NCBI GenBank assembly: GCA_021737785.1
Contig: JAIPDI010000009.1
Coordinates: forward strand, 47,005 to 111,004
Direction of reading: 5' to 3'
DNA length: 64,000 nucleotides
Source of the DNA: Deltaproteobacteria bacterium
Lineage (GTDB): Bacteria > Desulfobacterota > DSM-4660 > Desulfatiglandales > Desulfatiglandaceae
Shown here: positions 62,315 to 64,000 of the stretch, piece after piece
Numbering within the stretch: the stretch's first letter is position 1
Layout of the letters: every line of letters starts with the position of its first letter
The notes under the pieces: generated by a model
Told to the model about the DNA's origin: nothing
Seen by the model: the letters and a program-made list of their open reading frames with translations, nothing else
Database searches by the model: none
Program-made: the position numbers and the translations under genes

Positions 62315-62798
62315 GATCCGTACTCCTTTGCGTCTCTCTGGTTCCATGACCGTTGAGGTTGCGCGGCCTTGTCTCAAATGGATCGATGCGCTGACCGACC
62401 CTGGGATGGGTCCGGACCCATTGCCGGTCTTCCCTGTGCAAGAGCGTTTGGACCGTATTTTCCAGTTCGGCCCGGGTGAACGGCTTGCGTACGACAACAT
62501 CTACGGCGCCTTCCTCCACGGCTTCCAATCCACTGCCGGTTATCAACACAACAGGCGTATGAGGAGACCTCTCCTTGATGAAAGCGGCGAGGGCCAAACC
62601 ATTCGCCTCGGGCATGTCCAGGTCCGTGATCACAAGATCGAACGCACCCCGGCCAAAGGTCTTCATGGCTTCCTTGCCGTTGCCGGCCACAACAGCCTCG
62701 TGTCCCATGTGTGCAATCAATTCTGAGATCACATATTGTATCGATTGTTCATCATCCACGATCAGTATGCGGTCTCTGGCAGGTGACAGGCCGGTCAC
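62274..62798 (-). CDS. Response regulator with C-terminal tail
   Basis: 174 residues. ILIVDDEQSIQYVI and LVITDLDMPEANG with Asp near 55, VLITGSG and VVVRKPFTRAEL (Lys near 107). After residue 125 a basic tail without recognisable output domain. The GTG start has GGAGGGGGGTGTAGAA before it and lies two bases after the stop of the previous gene. The basic tail may be spurious if the STAS gene start, 41 bp inside, is real. Confidence 0.85.
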   Translation of the reverse strand: MTGLSPARDRILIVDDEQSIQYVISELIAHMGHEAVVAGNGKEAMKTFGRGAFDLVITDLDMPEANGLALAAFIKERSPHTPVVLITGSGLEAVEEGAVDVVVRKPFTRAELENTVQTLLHREDRQWVRTHPRVGQRIDPFETRPRNLNGHGTRETQRSTDHGVQFQDSHSPKQ

Positions 62799-62800
62799 TT

Positions 62801-63229
62801 CTACACCCCCCTCCGAGCGGAAAGAAACGCCTCGTCCGAAACCGGGACACGCGAAATGTCCGGGGATATCAGTTCCCCTCTATTCTCTAATATTCCCCTG
62901 ACCTTCCCTTTCAGCTCATCCAGACTCGCACTCTTCATGACGATATCATCGGCAAACGACCGGCAAAACTCCTTTGAGTCGGAATAGGTGGTGCACAGAA
63001 TGCCGGGCACTCGATACCCGGACGTCATCACCCCTTTGAGGAAGCGCTGCACATCCGGATCGTCCATTTCGCTGTCCATCAAGACCAGGTCCGGGTTTTC
63101 TTTTTCGACCGCCTTCAGGAAGGCCTCGGGCCGGGTTACGCTCACCACCTCATACCCTTCTTCGGTCAGTTCATCCTGATACATTAAGCAGAAGGCTTCT
63201 TCCCGATCCGCGACCAGAATCTTTATCAT
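62801..63229 (-). CDS. Degenerate receiver protein
   Basis: 142 residues with receiver fold (IKILVADREEAFCLM, NPDLVLMDSEMDDPDVQRFL, ILCTTYSDSKEFC, DIVMKSASLDELK). The acidic pair that binds Mg2+ is changed: ADREE instead of a D-D pair, although Glu10-11 follow, and the phosphoacceptor Asp (near 51) is kept. It may be phosphorylated poorly or act as a constitutive partner. The C-terminal 25 residues carry no domain. AGAGGTGAGCC precedes the ATG. Confidence 0.85.
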   Translation of the reverse strand: MIKILVADREEAFCLMYQDELTEEGYEVVSVTRPEAFLKAVEKENPDLVLMDSEMDDPDVQRFLKGVMTSGYRVPGILCTTYSDSKEFCRSFADDIVMKSASLDELKGKVRGILENRGELISPDISRVPVSDEAFLSARRGV

Positions 63230-63308
63230 GGCTCACCTCTTTTTCCCGGCTTTCGACCCCGCTTACGCCTGCAAGACATCATTTACCTTGTCCGGTGTTT
63301 CCACATGA

Positions 63309-63665
63309 TCAGCATATTGTCAATTTTTCGTAAATTTTCTCTTTGAGTTTGTCGGTGTTCAGGTCTTTGATGACATAGCCGTCCGCATCGGCAAGACGGG
63401 GGTCTGATATAAAATTGTCATAGGCACTCACAATGAGGACCGGCAGAGACGCATCATGGGCCTTTATCTTCTTCAGCAGGTCCCATCCTTCAAATCCTTG
63501 CAGGTACAGATCGAGGAGGATGATATCGGGTCTTGACTCTTCGACAAAGCTCATGACGTAATCGGCATCCTCGACATACCTGATATGGTGGCCCTCGGCC
63601 GCCAATTCCTCGGAGAGCAGTTCCTCCACAAAAGGCTGGTCGTCAATAATCAGAATGTCAGCCAC
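63309..63665 (-). CDS. Single-domain response regulator (last in the cluster)
   Basis: 118 residues. ILIIDDQPFV, IILLDLYLQGFEGWDLLK (Asp near 51), VLIVSAYDNF and YVIKDLNTDKL (Lys near 104). It begins with GTG after GAGGAGGAAGAAC. Only a receiver, so it works by partner binding. It is the first gene of the minus-strand group of receivers, 79 bp upstream of the degenerate receiver. Confidence 0.88.
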   Translation of the reverse strand: MADILIIDDQPFVEELLSEELAAEGHHIRYVEDADYVMSFVEESRPDIILLDLYLQGFEGWDLLKKIKAHDASLPVLIVSAYDNFISDPRLADADGYVIKDLNTDKLKEKIYEKLTIC

Positions 63666-64000
63666 GTTCTTCCTCCTCTGATTTGTATTAAAAGATTCGT
63701 ATTAAAATCCGATTCCCGGCATCCGGGGTCAATGCGTGACGGACTCTGCCAAACAGATTTCAGTACCCCGTCTCGCTTCCTCCATGATGGCAACATAAAC
63801 GGTTGGTTCTGCCCTGTCCATCGGGAGAACGCTGATTTCATATAATCTATTTCTGAAAATTCTCTAGCAGCCTGTCGGGCTTAGAGCCCTAATTTGGTGC
63901 TGACGCTGGGCTCATTTTTCTGACTGGGCGATTCCAGCGGTTAGGTCGTCACACCCAAGGGCTCTTAGCCTCGGCTATTGGCATATGGTGCTTGATTGAG
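63666..64000. other. Region without a gene at the right edge
   Basis: I see no coding frame. At 63868-63890 and 63958-63970 GGGCTTAGAGCCC and AAGGGCTCTTAG occur; such ends accompany some insertion sequences, so an element may begin here and continue past the edge. This is not certain. Confidence 0.35.

Overview
The window looks like chromosomal DNA of an anaerobic Desulfobacterota (former deltaproteobacterial) bacterium. The evidence is moderate GC, strong AGGAGG-type ribosome sites, genes typical of that group (PRC-barrel stress proteins, TrkA/USP fusions, DUF72, an acyl-ACP synthetase/PlsC fusion) and many short dispersed repeats. The assignment is an inference; there is no rRNA or other marker gene here.

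Layout. 1-12.3 kb: an incomplete glycosidase-like gene, small zinc-ribbon genes, pcm, PRC-barrel and membrane proteins, an hsp20 remnant, GAPDH, an acyl-ACP synthetase-ACP-acyltransferase fusion, Nudix and MarR. 12.4-17 kb: a TrkA-USP protein with a CPA2 antiporter, and a six-hairpin-like protein. 17.8-21.7 kb: a three-subunit periplasmic molybdenum aldehyde oxidoreductase bracketed by two copies of a miniature repeat. 22-26.9 kb: small stress genes (lytic transglycosylase, CBS pair, PRC-barrel, HPF-cold shock fusion, PEBP). 26.9-33.7 kb: the TreX-TreY-TreZ trehalose pathway. 34-45 kb: K+ uptake (TrkH, TrkA), an SLC12-like transporter, M50-CBS protease, coiled-coil protein, histidine kinase, double USP, ZIP and a CDF-NifX exporter. 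45-52.7 kb: PolX, a PRC-barrel paralogue, LigA, DUF72 and a toxin-antitoxin pair. 53.7-57.9 kb: a beta-PGM-like/OtsB fusion plus GH65, matching in order the single mycobacterial protein OtsB1. 58-63.7 kb: a signalling cluster with six receiver proteins (one degenerate), a receiver-kinase hybrid and a STAS-like protein.

The unifying theme is stress or dormancy physiology: compatible solute (trehalose), K+/Na+/metal homeostasis, protein and ribosome protection, and NAD/DNA maintenance. The most interesting signal is regulatory. At least 14 intergenic sites share a two-block motif with fixed spacing (WATAC, 7 nt, ACCCYATT), followed after 19-22 nt by a -10-like hexamer. Every site points at a downstream gene, usually 60-130 bp away, and most of those genes are small stress-type genes. 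This looks like one regulon controlled by an activator that binds next to the -35 region. The NarL-type regulator in the signalling cluster is a candidate.

The second theme is repeats. There is a TA-flanked MITE-like family (six copies), one copy of which carries a second inserted element and another of which lies inside the 5' leader of a motif promoter. There is also a CGTCATTCCGG family and a group of nested inverted repeats at 52.7-53.3 kb.
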